Shown in pieces: positions 6,404 to 15,120 of a stretch of DNA of 18,540 bases. The translations under genes and the position numbers were made by a program. The DNA comes from CBDUBH01 sp965365345 (GTDB taxonomy: Bacteria > Bacteroidota > Ignavibacteria > Ignavibacteriales > SURF-24), in the NCBI GenBank assembly GCA_965365345.1, contig CBDUBH010000074.1, forward strand, positions 1-18,540, in the 5' to 3' direction. Each line of letters opens with the position of its first letter. The first letter of the stretch is position 1. The notes beneath the pieces are model-generated. The model made no database searches. It had not been told where the DNA came from and saw only the letters and a list, made by a program, of their open reading frames with translations.

Positions 6404-9175
6404 TTATTTTATTACCGCAAATCTGCTTAGATATTCTGTATTGCCTGTTTTTATGAGATACATATAAATTCCCGGCGCAATTTCCCTGCCGCCTTCCGAA
6501 CGCAAATCCCATATCGCTGTACCGCTGTTTGAGTTGTGATAAATTGTTTTTACCAAATCAGCGTCAACCGTGAAAATATGGATAGTGCATTCGCCGGGTA
6601 AATTTATAAATTGAATTTGGCGAAGCGGTTCTCTTCTTAATTCTCCGAATTCAGGTTCAAATATTGATGATACTATGTAAGGATTTGGAACAACTTTTAT
6701 GTCGGAAATGTTTTGCTGAACTATTTGTTTATCAAATTTTGCCGGAGTTAAATTGAAGTTGTAAGCATCATTTAATTTTATTGGCTTTGGTAAAATTGTA
6801 GTTACTGAAATTGCATTACCGGGTGAAGGCGGATTGCCAGGAGTAAATTCAACTTTTCCGCTTAATCCGAAAAATTCAATTACATCAAGATTGTAAACCG
6901 AATCTATTTGTGTTAAAATTTCCTGTTCAGTGTTTTTTATTTGAAGCGTAATAAATCCATCGCCATTTTGAACAGTTCTGTTTTCAACTGAAATTAAATA
7001 AGTTTGATCTTGCAGATTTAATTCATCACCCACTGAAAATTGTATTTCAAAATTATCCGTACCGCCAACTCTAGAAACATCCTGAATTGGATTAGGCGGA
7101 GTAAGTTTAAAAACAATTCCATCACTTGTTGAATGAAGTTGATCAATTTCAAAAGGACGCGGATAAATTACAGTATCGGTTCCGTTTTTAACCGCATAAA
7201 TTCCAAATGAAACAGTTAACAGATCGCCTGTTTTTGGTAATTGATCAGCAGGTGCGTTTGGTTCCGGTCCGAATAATTGAAGTGAAAGTGCTGCGGGTTT
7301 TCCCGGCTCTCTTATTATTGAATAAGTTGCATTATTTCTATAAGATTTAGGATCAGGCAAATGATACTCATCTGTTGAGTAATCAATTAAATGAAATGAA
7401 TTGTGATTGATAAATTCAATTCCGTATTTGTTCACGCCTATAATTGATGAATCAGTTACTAACATTTTTGCAGTAACTTTCGGCAAGCCTTTTTCCTGAC
7501 GCGACACAAATGTAAATCCAATTTCGTAATTATTGTTTGCCAAACTTTCATTATCGGCTGATTGAATTTGCAAAGTATAATTTGAATTTCCTGTTCCCGA
7601 ATTAATTATTTCTCCTTGCGAGACAGGGGTTCTTCCCAAAGGATTTGATGATGTGATTACCGAGACAATATTAACGGCATCAGGAGAATTTCCTCTCGGT
7701 GTTTCAAGACTTTGAACTGATGAATCTCCACGGTCATAAGCCGTTACCGAGTACCAATATTCAAGTCCGTTTATTATATTTGTATCGGTATAACTGTATT
7801 GAATTCCCGCATCAATCCCGATTCCATTTTTAACATCATACTCTGAAATTAATTCCCAATTAACACCTTTATCGAGACTTTTGTATAATCTAAAACCTTC
7901 AAAATCATATTCGCCGGAAAAATTATCCAAAGAAGTTTCTGCAATATCATCCCAGTACAAAGTAACTTTTTTATCGGATGTGAATGCGGTTAAATTCGGA
8001 GTTACCGGCGGTTTGCTTAATTCGAAATTATATTCTAAAATTCTGTACGCCTGTTCAAGTGAGTACATTAATTCATTATTATTTTCGCCTGCAACGAATG
8101 CGGTCAAGAATGTTAAAGTATCGCCAACATTCAATGTGTATGGACCTGATGCTGCGTTTGCAACCATATCTAAACCTGCTGCCGGAATTGTACTTGGATC
8201 ATCATAATGCAGGTCAGGATTATTTCCGATGTGGAAAAATTTGTCGTGGTAACTACTGTTGTACAAAACCGGACTGCTTGACATTATTTGATACTGTATT
8301 GAATCAATATCAGTATCATCATCATAAAGATTATAGTGAAAATCAGTTATGCCAAGTTGTCTTCCGTTTACTTCGGGAGTTTGTAAAAATACAACTCCAA
8401 ACTGTCCGGTTTTTCCACCGGGCCATTCGTTTGAAACTCCATCATCATAAAAATACATGAAGTTTTTGTCTTTGATAAAACCTACTTTATCATCGCTGTA
8501 TTCGGGCTGTCCACCGCTAATGTTTCCAATATCAAGATCAGTATAAAGATTGAAATACAATCCTTCTAAATTTTTCTGTCCTTTATTTATTACTTCATAT
8601 TTGAAGAACAAAAGATTTTTTGCAAAACCAACTCCGTAGGAATATCCTGTTTGCGCAATTACAATTCCAAGCTGCTCTCTTGAATTTGTACTATCGCTGT
8701 AAACACAATAACTATCCTGATCAGATTTTATTACCGGATTTCCGTTAGCATCTTTTACGGGCCATCCTGTTGCGGGCCAGGTTTTCGGATTATCACTGAA
8801 AGCAACTCTTGATCCTGCCTGATTATGATATCCGGAAACTGCTTCCCATTCTTCATTTGTTGTGTATCTTGCCTGTACAACATTTCCGGGAACGCCGACC
8901 ATCGGATTAACACGGTAGATATAATGTTTTCCGCTATTTATAGGAAATTCACCCGAGGGACCTTGTGTAATTCTTCTCGGGTAAAGTTTTCCGCGATTTT
9001 CAAAAAACAGTCCGATATTACTTGCGTTATGCAATCCGCCTGCTCTATCGCTTATTCCCGAAATTTTTTCAATATTATGAATTTTATCTTCTTTGGATTT
9101 TTCTTTTATTCCATTCTGGGCAAATGAAAGATTGAAAGCTGCCGTTAATAATAAAAGGATTATAATTCTGTTCAT
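6404..9175 (-). CDS. Large exported surface protein with fibronectin-III-like segment and C-terminal sorting-type domain
   Basis: 923 residues, function not recognised. The signal peptide covers about 1-19 (NLSFAQ). Residues about 40-385 form a domain rich in aromatic and Asp/Gly turns. Residues about 389-500 look like a fibronectin type III unit (VTLYWDD, GFRLYKS, LEYWYSVTAYDRG). Residues 500-820 are beta-rich. The C-terminus (from about 825) starts VVPNPY and ends WDLRSEGGREIAPGIYMYLI...SRFAVIK, a variant of the sorting tails seen in T9SS cargo, without NPFNP. It lies between the TonB-dependent receptor (38-nt gap) and the PorV-like gene (36-nt gap). That position suggests a surface partner of the receptor, perhaps doing the substrate-binding job that SusD does in sugar loci, though there is no SusD-like sequence or lipoprotein cysteine. 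The ATG at 9175 gives a good signal peptide. Confidence 0.75.
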   Translation of the reverse strand: MNRIIILLLLTAAFNLSFAQNGIKEKSKEDKIHNIEKISGISDRAGGLHNASNIGLFFENRGKLYPRRITQGPSGEFPINSGKHYIYRVNPMVGVPGNVVQARYTTNEEWEAVSGYHNQAGSRVAFSDNPKTWPATGWPVKDANGNPVIKSDQDSYCVYSDSTNSREQLGIVIAQTGYSYGVGFAKNLLFFKYEVINKGQKNLEGLYFNLYTDLDIGNISGGQPEYSDDKVGFIKDKNFMYFYDDGVSNEWPGGKTGQFGVVFLQTPEVNGRQLGITDFHYNLYDDDTDIDSIQYQIMSSSPVLYNSSYHDKFFHIGNNPDLHYDDPSTIPAAGLDMVANAASGPYTLNVGDTLTFLTAFVAGENNNELMYSLEQAYRILEYNFELSKPPVTPNLTAFTSDKKVTLYWDDIAETSLDNFSGEYDFEGFRLYKSLDKGVNWELISEYDVKNGIGIDAGIQYSYTDTNIINGLEYWYSVTAYDRGDSSVQSLETPRGNSPDAVNIVSVITSSNPLGRTPVSQGEIINSGTGNSNYTLQIQSADNESLANNNYEIGFTFVSRQEKGLPKVTAKMLVTDSSIIGVNKYGIEFINHNSFHLIDYSTDEYHLPDPKSYRNNATYSIIREPGKPAALSLQLFGPEPNAPADQLPKTGDLLTVSFGIYAVKNGTDTVIYPRPFEIDQLHSTSDGIVFKLTPPNPIQDVSRVGGTDNFEIQFSVGDELNLQDQTYLISVENRTVQNGDGFITLQIKNTEQEILTQIDSVYNLDVIEFFGLSGKVEFTPGNPPSPGNAISVTTILPKPIKLNDAYNFNLTPAKFDKQIVQQNISDIKVVPNPYIVSSIFEPEFGELRREPLRQIQFINLPGECTIHIFTVDADLVKTIYHNSNSGTAIWDLRSEGGREIAPGIYMYLIKTGNTEYLSRFAVIK

Positions 9176-9213
9176 CTTAAATTTCCGCTTTTGAATTTTA
9201 ATTTTTTATTCAA

Positions 9214-11691
9214 TTAGAATCTTATTCCCGCGCCAATTCTAACGCTTCTGGGCGCTGCATAATTTGAAGGATCCTGCATATATTCTTTTGATCTCATTCC
9301 AACCAATGTATAATCAGGATCTCCTGTATCGGGATAAACATAGATTATATTTTTAGAATTGAACAGATTCAAAACTTCCGCAAAAATTCTTAATCTTGTT
9401 CCGATAACTGCTCTGAATTCTTTTCCTAATTCCAGATCAAATGTTGAAGTAGAAGGCATTCTTAATGAATTTTTTATTACAAATCCAACATCTCTTCCCG
9501 CCGGTGTATATGGATAACCCGAACTCAATCTAAAAATTAAACTTAGATCAATATTCTGAAATATTTTATTTCCAAAAAGTTCAGGACCTTCATCTTTGGG
9601 AACGGTAAAAGTTGCCGAAGCATTTAAAAGATGTGTTTTGTCAAAATCCAAATAATATAAAAGAGTTGATTCGGATGTTCCGGGATATTGTTCGGTTTCA
9701 GAAGATGCGCTTCCTTTTGCAACTGAATATGTGTAAGAAAGTCCGCCCGAAAAATAATTATCAGGACGAATATCAAGATTTACTTCAAAGCCTTTTACAT
9801 TTGCGTAATCTTCATTTATGTATAAAGTGTAGCCGGTAAATCTTCCATCCACATAAGGAAAGTAATAACGCGTTCCGATCAATCCTGTTATATCTTTATA
9901 ATAAGCCGTAACATTTACAGCCATTCTATCAGTCATTTGATGCGATAAACCAACTTCGTAAGCTACTGTTCTTTGCGCATCTAAATCCGGTTGCCCGAAG
10001 ATCGGCTCGCGAACAGTTAATTTATATTCGGCTCCTTCGAACAAATATCTGTAATCCGGATTTTGAAAAAAGTGCCCGTATGAAAAATGTAATTTTGTAC
10101 GGTCTGAAATTGGATGAGCAATTCCAACACGCGGACTTATTTGTGATTTTGCTTTTGCTTTTACAAATGAATTGGGGTCAAGCGGATTTTGCCTGAAACT
10201 TACATTTGAATTCATGTAATCAAGTCGTAATCCCAAATTTACAACAAGTGAAGTAAATTCAATTTTATCCTGAATGTATCCTGCAATTTCAAAAGGTTTA
10301 TCAGTATTGTAATTATCAATGTATTGCAAATTTATCGGGCGTTTTATTCCATCAACACTGAAAAGCTTCAGCCAATGTTTTTTGAACTGTCCGCCGAATC
10401 TTACTTCATTTATTTTTCCTAATTGCCAGGTAACATCAAGTTTTGCATCCGCTGTTGCAGTGCGGCTGTCTGTTAATCCTGTCGGATTTGCTTTTATATA
10501 AAAATCCCTGTAATCTCTTCCGTTTTCAATTGTAGTAACATATTCAAAATCCGTTTCGGGAATGTATTTCGAAGTATCTCTGTCAAATCCTCTGAAATAT
10601 GCTTGATTGAAATAAGAAACTTTGAAATCATAAAAGAAATTATTTGAAATTGTATGAGTTGCGCCTAACATTGATTGATAACTTTCAGTTTCGGTTTTTG
10701 CGTAAAGATGAGGAATATATTTATATGTATGACTGTAACCTTGTCTTTTCCCGAAACTTGCTCGGTTTGAAAGTATCATTCTTACTTTCGGTATCAAATT
10801 GAAAGTTAATTTTCCGAACATTGTCTGTTCTTTATTGTAACCGAAGGGAAGATAACTTCCGCGTTTATCCTGCTCACCTGATAAAAAGAATTTTATTCCA
10901 TTTGAAAATAAAGGTCCGCTTATCGATCCGTTATATCTTAACTCGTGAAGATCGGCATATCTTTCAACGCCGAATTCACTTGTTCTTACTTCAAATTTGC
11001 CGGCAAATTTATCGGAGCCATCGCGTGTAACAATATTTACAACACCGCTCAAAGCATTTCCATATTCAGCATTAAAAGTTCCGCTAAGCAAACTCATTTC
11101 CTGAATTGCATCATTATTAATTTGTGTCGCAAGTCCGCCGAGTAAAGGATCCTGGACATACATTCCGTCAATCATATATGCAACTTCGTTTGATCTTCCG
11201 CCTCTAATGTGCAATCCCGAACCGCTTCCGACAACTCCCGCCTGCATTGAAAGAAGATCAGTAAAACTCGAAACCGGTAAAGCTTCAATTTCATTTCTTG
11301 TCATAACTGAAATTGAACTTGTTAAATCTTTTTGCACCAAAGGAGTTGAAGCTGAAACCACAATTTCATCAATCTCAATGCTGGTAGAACTTAATTGCAT
11401 ATTTAAATTTGTAGTTTGATCAACTATAATTTTTACATTTTGAATTGTAACGGAATTATATCCTATCGAACTGAATTTCACTTCATAAACTCCCGGCGGA
11501 ATATTAAGCAAAGTATAATTACCGTCAAGATCAGTTGCGGCACCGAGATTTGTTCCTAAGATAATTACATTCACCCCGATTAGCGGTTCTCCGTTTGCTG
11601 CATCGGTAACTTTTCCGGTAAGTTTTCCGGTGGTTCCCGCAAAAATCAAATTTGTAAAGGATAATAAAATTAAGTATAAAAGATTTTTCAC
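9214..11691 (-). CDS. TonB-dependent outer-membrane receptor with carboxypeptidase-regulatory-like N-domain
   Basis: 825 residues. A signal peptide (1-18, ending NLIFAG) leads into a carboxypeptidase-regulatory-like beta-sandwich (about 22-100; GKVTDAANGEPLIGVNV, DGNYTLLNIPPGVYEV). The plug domain follows (about 105-225; IRGGRSNEVAYMIDG, NAEYGNALSGVVNIVT), then a 22-stranded-type barrel to the C-terminus, which ends in an aromatic residue (GAGIRF). Such receptors bring large or scarce substrates across the outer membrane using TonB and the proton motive force. Here the substrate is inferred to be cyanophycin fragments or related peptides. The start is GTG at 11691-11689, supported by GGAG 7 nt upstream; no better ATG preserves the signal peptide. 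It follows the RpiR-family gene by 29 nt and precedes the large exported protein. Oar-type receptors are close relatives and cannot be excluded. Confidence 0.9.
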   Translation of the reverse strand: MKNLLYLILLSFTNLIFAGTTGKLTGKVTDAANGEPLIGVNVIILGTNLGAATDLDGNYTLLNIPPGVYEVKFSSIGYNSVTIQNVKIIVDQTTNLNMQLSSTSIEIDEIVVSASTPLVQKDLTSSISVMTRNEIEALPVSSFTDLLSMQAGVVGSGSGLHIRGGRSNEVAYMIDGMYVQDPLLGGLATQINNDAIQEMSLLSGTFNAEYGNALSGVVNIVTRDGSDKFAGKFEVRTSEFGVERYADLHELRYNGSISGPLFSNGIKFFLSGEQDKRGSYLPFGYNKEQTMFGKLTFNLIPKVRMILSNRASFGKRQGYSHTYKYIPHLYAKTETESYQSMLGATHTISNNFFYDFKVSYFNQAYFRGFDRDTSKYIPETDFEYVTTIENGRDYRDFYIKANPTGLTDSRTATADAKLDVTWQLGKINEVRFGGQFKKHWLKLFSVDGIKRPINLQYIDNYNTDKPFEIAGYIQDKIEFTSLVVNLGLRLDYMNSNVSFRQNPLDPNSFVKAKAKSQISPRVGIAHPISDRTKLHFSYGHFFQNPDYRYLFEGAEYKLTVREPIFGQPDLDAQRTVAYEVGLSHQMTDRMAVNVTAYYKDITGLIGTRYYFPYVDGRFTGYTLYINEDYANVKGFEVNLDIRPDNYFSGGLSYTYSVAKGSASSETEQYPGTSESTLLYYLDFDKTHLLNASATFTVPKDEGPELFGNKIFQNIDLSLIFRLSSGYPYTPAGRDVGFVIKNSLRMPSTSTFDLELGKEFRAVIGTRLRIFAEVLNLFNSKNIIYVYPDTGDPDYTLVGMRSKEYMQDPSNYAAPRSVRIGAGIRF

Positions 11692-11698
11692 TGTAACG

Positions 11699-11702
11699 CT
11701 CC
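11699..11702 (-). promoter_or_regulatory. Shine-Dalgarno supporting a GTG start for the TonB-dependent receptor
   Basis: On the minus strand GGAG is followed by seven bases and then GTG (11691-11689). This spacing is good and decides the non-ATG start. The first two G of the motif are also the end of the inverted repeat at 11701-11717. Confidence 0.7.
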
Positions 11703-11717
11703 AAAATTTTATTTTGG
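11701..11717. repeat. Inverted repeat overlapping the receptor ribosome binding site
   Basis: Read on the minus strand, CCAAAATAAAATTTTGG has 6-bp arms CCAAAA/TTTTGG around five A/T bases. It fills most of the 29-nt gap between the RpiR-family gene and the receptor gene. Its last GG starts the Shine-Dalgarno, so a weak hairpin or a bound protein could limit translation or transcription of the receptor half of the operon. Confidence 0.4.
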
Positions 11718-11720
11718 TAT

Positions 11721-12578
11721 TTATACGATTGTGTTTTTCATTCTTTCTGAAACTGCATCCATTTCATTTAACATATTTACCGCGCGGTTTTTATTTTTCA
11801 ATGCGCATCTTGTTGCAATTGCATTTATCAAAACCGAAATTGCCGCAAATGAATTTGTGTATAACATATTTTGACTGCTAACAACTAAAATTGAATCTGA
11901 GTAAAACGAAATTGGGGATGATTGCTTATTTGTTATCGAAATTACTTTTAAGCCTTTTTCTTTTGCAAATTTTGCTGCTTCAATTGTATCAATTGAATAA
12001 GGCGGAAATGAAAGTGTAATTATGATGTCGTTTTTATCAAGAAGTAAAATTTGCTCTAAAAAAGTTGCGTAACTGTTTGTAAAATTTTTCGAAAAAATGC
12101 CTAGCTGGGTAAGTTGATATGAAAGAATTTCGGCCAGTAAATTTGAAATTCCGAGTCCGGCAGTAAAAACTTTTTTTGCTTTGAAAATTATATCAACAGC
12201 CTTATCAAAACTTTCGCGGTCGTTAAGATTTATTGTATCGTTGATGTTATTAATTTCCTGATTTGCAACCGCGGTTAAAATATCTTCTTTAATATTGTGC
12301 CCATCCAGCAAAGGGAAATTTTCTTTTTTTCTTAAATGATCTTGAAGCGCATTTGTAATTTCATCACGGATCTCACTGAATCCTTTAAATCCGGTTCTTT
12401 GCGTAAAACGAACAACGGAAGCAACGCTTGCGTGCGTTGCTTCCGAAACTTCTTGAACATTAAGAAATGGAATCTTATCAAAATTTTCCAAATAAAATTC
12501 AGCGATCTTTTTCTGATTTTTTGGCAGCTCATCATAATGCTGCTGAATTTTACTTTTTATTTCTTTATATCTGTTCAT
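11721..12578 (-). CDS. RpiR/MurR-family transcriptional regulator (HTH + SIS)
   Basis: 285 residues, normal for the family. The N-terminal helix-turn-helix domain (about 1-80) has the RpiR pattern LPKNQKKIAEFYLEN and VSEATHASVASVVRFTQRTGFKGFSEIR. A SIS domain follows (about 125-260; TAGLGISNLLAEILSYQL, VISITNKQSSPISFYSD). SIS domains in this family usually sense phosphosugars through an S-x-S-G-x-T loop. Here that loop reads LSFPPYSIDT (189-198), so the ligand may not be a phosphosugar. The gene is inside the cyanophycin-type operon, 1 nt after the T9SS-tailed protein gene (TAA-A-ATG) and 29 nt before the receptor. The paired inverted repeats upstream of iadA (17201-17247) resemble RpiR-family operators, so it most likely controls this operon, probably as a repressor released by a breakdown product. 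Confidence 0.92.
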   Translation of the reverse strand: MNRYKEIKSKIQQHYDELPKNQKKIAEFYLENFDKIPFLNVQEVSEATHASVASVVRFTQRTGFKGFSEIRDEITNALQDHLRKKENFPLLDGHNIKEDILTAVANQEINNINDTINLNDRESFDKAVDIIFKAKKVFTAGLGISNLLAEILSYQLTQLGIFSKNFTNSYATFLEQILLLDKNDIIITLSFPPYSIDTIEAAKFAKEKGLKVISITNKQSSPISFYSDSILVVSSQNMLYTNSFAAISVLINAIATRCALKNKNRAVNMLNEMDAVSERMKNTIV

Positions 12579-12579
12579 T

Positions 12580-13686
12580 TTATTTTATCAACATCATTTT
12601 TTTTGTCGAAGTGAAGTTCTCAGTTGTTAAATTATAGAAATAAATTCCGCTCGGTAAATTGCTGGCGTTAAAATCAAATTTATAATTTCCCGCTTTTATT
12701 TCTGTGTTTATCAAAGTTGATATTTCTTGTCCCAACGCATTGAAAATTTTCAATGTTACATTTTGATTTTGCGGAATACTGAAAGAAATTTGTGTACTGG
12801 GATTAAACGGATTAGGATAATTTTGATTTAATGTAAAATTATTCGGAATGTTATTATCAGAATTTCTTACGGAAGTTATTGTTTGATATTTTGCCTGTGC
12901 TTCGTTAATTCCTGAAATAATTCCTTCTTCGCTCACATCCGATGAAAATCCGAAGTAAATTATCATTGAATCATTCGGAGCAATATTTACGGCATCGTAG
13001 GCAGGAATTGCAACCAGACCATCTCCGCCTGAAAGATAAGTGCTGTCAAATCCTACATAATTCAAATTTGCCCAAAGAGCAGAATCTGAATCAGTATATT
13101 CAGCAAAATATTCAAATGTATTTAAGCTTTTAATTTTTCTGTCTAACGCTTTAATTCCGACATGTTGAGTTTTGAAGATATCAACAATTTCATTTGTTAA
13201 ACTGAATTTCAATTCTTCAACACCGTAACTTCCATCAATCTGAGGATTTATTTCAAGTCCAGCAACCATATCTTTTGCTTCTGCTTCACGATTTACAATT
13301 GTGAATTTTACAATAAAATATGCTGCATCATTCCACCCATAAACATTCATCTTAATCAAAAAATCTGGGGCGGCACCTGAATAAGCATTATTGAATTCAC
13401 CGTAAATTTCATGATCACTCATTGCCGGACTTGCTACTAAATAAGGTTCGGTTTCTACATCTGCATCATTTTTGTAATCGTAAACACTTACAGAATCAGC
13501 ACCAACCAGCAATGAAATTCTATCCATTTGTCTTGTTGCATCAATAGCAGGCGCGTGAATTCTTATTCTTCCGTATTCATTAATTTGAACTCCGATCTTG
13601 CCGGTTTCAAAAGATGCTTGCGCAAAAAAATCCGTTGCGCAGAAAAGCATAATAAATAAAGCCGCGAACAGTGAAGTTTTTTTCAT
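12580..13686 (-). CDS. T9SS-exported protein of unknown function
   Basis: 368 residues. A signal peptide (about 1-23, ending DFFAQA) is followed by a beta-rich domain of about 230 residues that I do not recognise (about 25-255). After a linker comes an 80-residue T9SS sorting tail that begins NYPNPFNPST (about 289) and ends MMLIK. The tail closely resembles that of the cyanophycinase at 3353-5368. The protein should be exported and either released or anchored on the surface. A strong Shine-Dalgarno, GGGAG at 13697-13693, precedes the ATG at 13686. It lies 34 nt after the transporter gene and 1 nt before the RpiR-family gene, so it belongs to the operon. No catalytic motif is visible; a polymer-binding role is a guess from context. 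Confidence 0.75.
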   Translation of the reverse strand: MKKTSLFAALFIMLFCATDFFAQASFETGKIGVQINEYGRIRIHAPAIDATRQMDRISLLVGADSVSVYDYKNDADVETEPYLVASPAMSDHEIYGEFNNAYSGAAPDFLIKMNVYGWNDAAYFIVKFTIVNREAEAKDMVAGLEINPQIDGSYGVEELKFSLTNEIVDIFKTQHVGIKALDRKIKSLNTFEYFAEYTDSDSALWANLNYVGFDSTYLSGGDGLVAIPAYDAVNIAPNDSMIIYFGFSSDVSEEGIISGINEAQAKYQTITSVRNSDNNIPNNFTLNQNYPNPFNPSTQISFSIPQNQNVTLKIFNALGQEISTLINTEIKAGNYKFDFNASNLPSGIYFYNLTTENFTSTKKMMLIK

Positions 13687-13720
13687 ATCTTTCTCCCTTT
13701 AAATTGTTTGCAAACCAATT

Positions 13721-15112
13721 TTATTGATAATTAATAAAGAACGGCGGAATTAAGAGTAATAAAGCCAAAATCAAAAAGAATATTTCTATCGGTAACATCC
13801 ACTTGAACCATTTTTCATATGGAATTCCTGCAAGTCCCAAAACTCCCATCGTAACGCCGGAAGTCGGCAAGATCACATTTATCCAGCCTTCACCAAATTG
13901 AAATGCGAGTACTGCGGTTTGTCGTGAAATTCCAACTACATCTGCTAGCGGAGCCATTACCGGCATTGTTAATGCTGCTTGTCCTGAACCTGAATGCACA
14001 AAGAAATTTATAATTCCTTGAGTAACGAACATTGCCTGCGCTGCAACTATCGGATGAAGATGCGAAATTACGCTGGCTAAACTGTAAAGCATCAAATCCA
14101 TAATTTTACCATCAGTAGCAATTACCAAAATCGCTTTTGCGCAGCCGATAATTAAAGCAACGCCCATCATATCTTTTGCGCCTTCTTTTAAACTATCTGT
14201 AATTTCGGATGCGCTTAATCTTCCTACAATTCCTGAGATTATTCCCAATCCCAAAAACAATGCGGCAATTTCGTTTATATACCATTGATATTCCAAAATT
14301 CCGTAAACCAAAAGTACAAGCGACAGAACAAAAATTATTAAAACTATTTTTTGATAAATCGTGAAATCAACTTTTGCGCTGTTATCAATATGAAGATCGT
14401 GTTTACGCTGTTGATCAATTTCATAAACCGGACTTTTTGAAGGATCTTTTCTAACTCTTCCTGCGTGCCACATTACAAAAGCGATCATAAATCCGGTGCT
14501 TAAAAACCAAACGAAAATTCTATATTCCATTCCCGAATAAAGAGGAAGTTCAGAAATGCTTTGCGCAATTCCGACTGTAAAAGGATTAAAAACTGCGCCT
14601 GCAAATCCTGCGGCAGCGCCTAAAAATGGTATCGCCGTACCAACAAGTGAATCATAGCCCAACGAAAGTGCAAGCGGAATAAAAATCAAAACGAAAGGTA
14701 AAGTTTCTTCGGACATTCCGAAAACAGCGCCGCCGATTGAAAAGATTGTCATTGTAATCGGGATGAAAAATTTTTGCAGATGCGGTTTGTTGGCAAAAGT
14801 GTAAGCCAATCTTTGTACGGAAACCGTAATTGCGCCGGTTCTTGTAATTACAGAAAACGCTCCGCCGATTACAAAAAGGAAAGCTATAATTTGAGCCGCG
14901 CTGACAAACCCGACAACCGGCGCTTTCAAAATTGCACCAAGTCCCTGCGCGTCACTTTCAACATATTTAAAAGATTCCGAAACAACCAAAGTTCTTCCAT
15001 CTTTAACTACTCGTTGATACTCACCTCCGGGCAAAAACCAAGTTAAAGCAGCAACCAAAACTACAACCGCAAATATCATTACCAAAGTGTTAAAGTGGAA
15101 TTTACCTTTCAT
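13721..15112 (-). CDS. YfcC/DcuC-family inner-membrane transporter
   Basis: 463 residues, very hydrophobic, with about 12 predicted membrane segments from residue 10 on. Family blocks are GGAFSVITRTGAI, FGMSEETLPFVLIFIPLALSLGYDS, FNPFTVGIAQSISELP in the first half, and NFFVHSGSGQAALTMPVMAPLAD and FGEGWINVILPTSG in the second. The two halves carry the paired hairpin-loop signatures of this carrier superfamily. Relatives move C4-dicarboxylates, amino acids such as arginine/ornithine, or short peptides. Position alone points to uptake of the beta-Asp-Arg dipeptide, or movement of arginine or aspartate, since it is encoded between the periplasmic cyanophycinase and the rest of the locus. Start ATG at 15112, with AAAGG overlapping the stop of the cyanophycinase gene 8 nt upstream. 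The substrate is inferred, not read from residues. Confidence 0.88.
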   Translation of the reverse strand: MKGKFHFNTLVMIFAVVVLVAALTWFLPGGEYQRVVKDGRTLVVSESFKYVESDAQGLGAILKAPVVGFVSAAQIIAFLFVIGGAFSVITRTGAITVSVQRLAYTFANKPHLQKFFIPITMTIFSIGGAVFGMSEETLPFVLIFIPLALSLGYDSLVGTAIPFLGAAAGFAGAVFNPFTVGIAQSISELPLYSGMEYRIFVWFLSTGFMIAFVMWHAGRVRKDPSKSPVYEIDQQRKHDLHIDNSAKVDFTIYQKIVLIIFVLSLVLLVYGILEYQWYINEIAALFLGLGIISGIVGRLSASEITDSLKEGAKDMMGVALIIGCAKAILVIATDGKIMDLMLYSLASVISHLHPIVAAQAMFVTQGIINFFVHSGSGQAALTMPVMAPLADVVGISRQTAVLAFQFGEGWINVILPTSGVTMGVLGLAGIPYEKWFKWMLPIEIFFLILALLLLIPPFFINYQ

Positions 15113-15120
15113 TTTTACCT

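Noticed and set aside
7984..8460. Plus-strand ORF of 158 codons inside the large exported protein gene
   Set aside because: It is the opposite-strand shadow of a well-supported gene and its sequence has no family features.
13706..13715. Palindrome GTTTGCAAAC between the transporter and the T9SS protein gene
   Set aside because: Only 10 bp, single copy, no promoter elements beside it; too weak to call a regulatory site.
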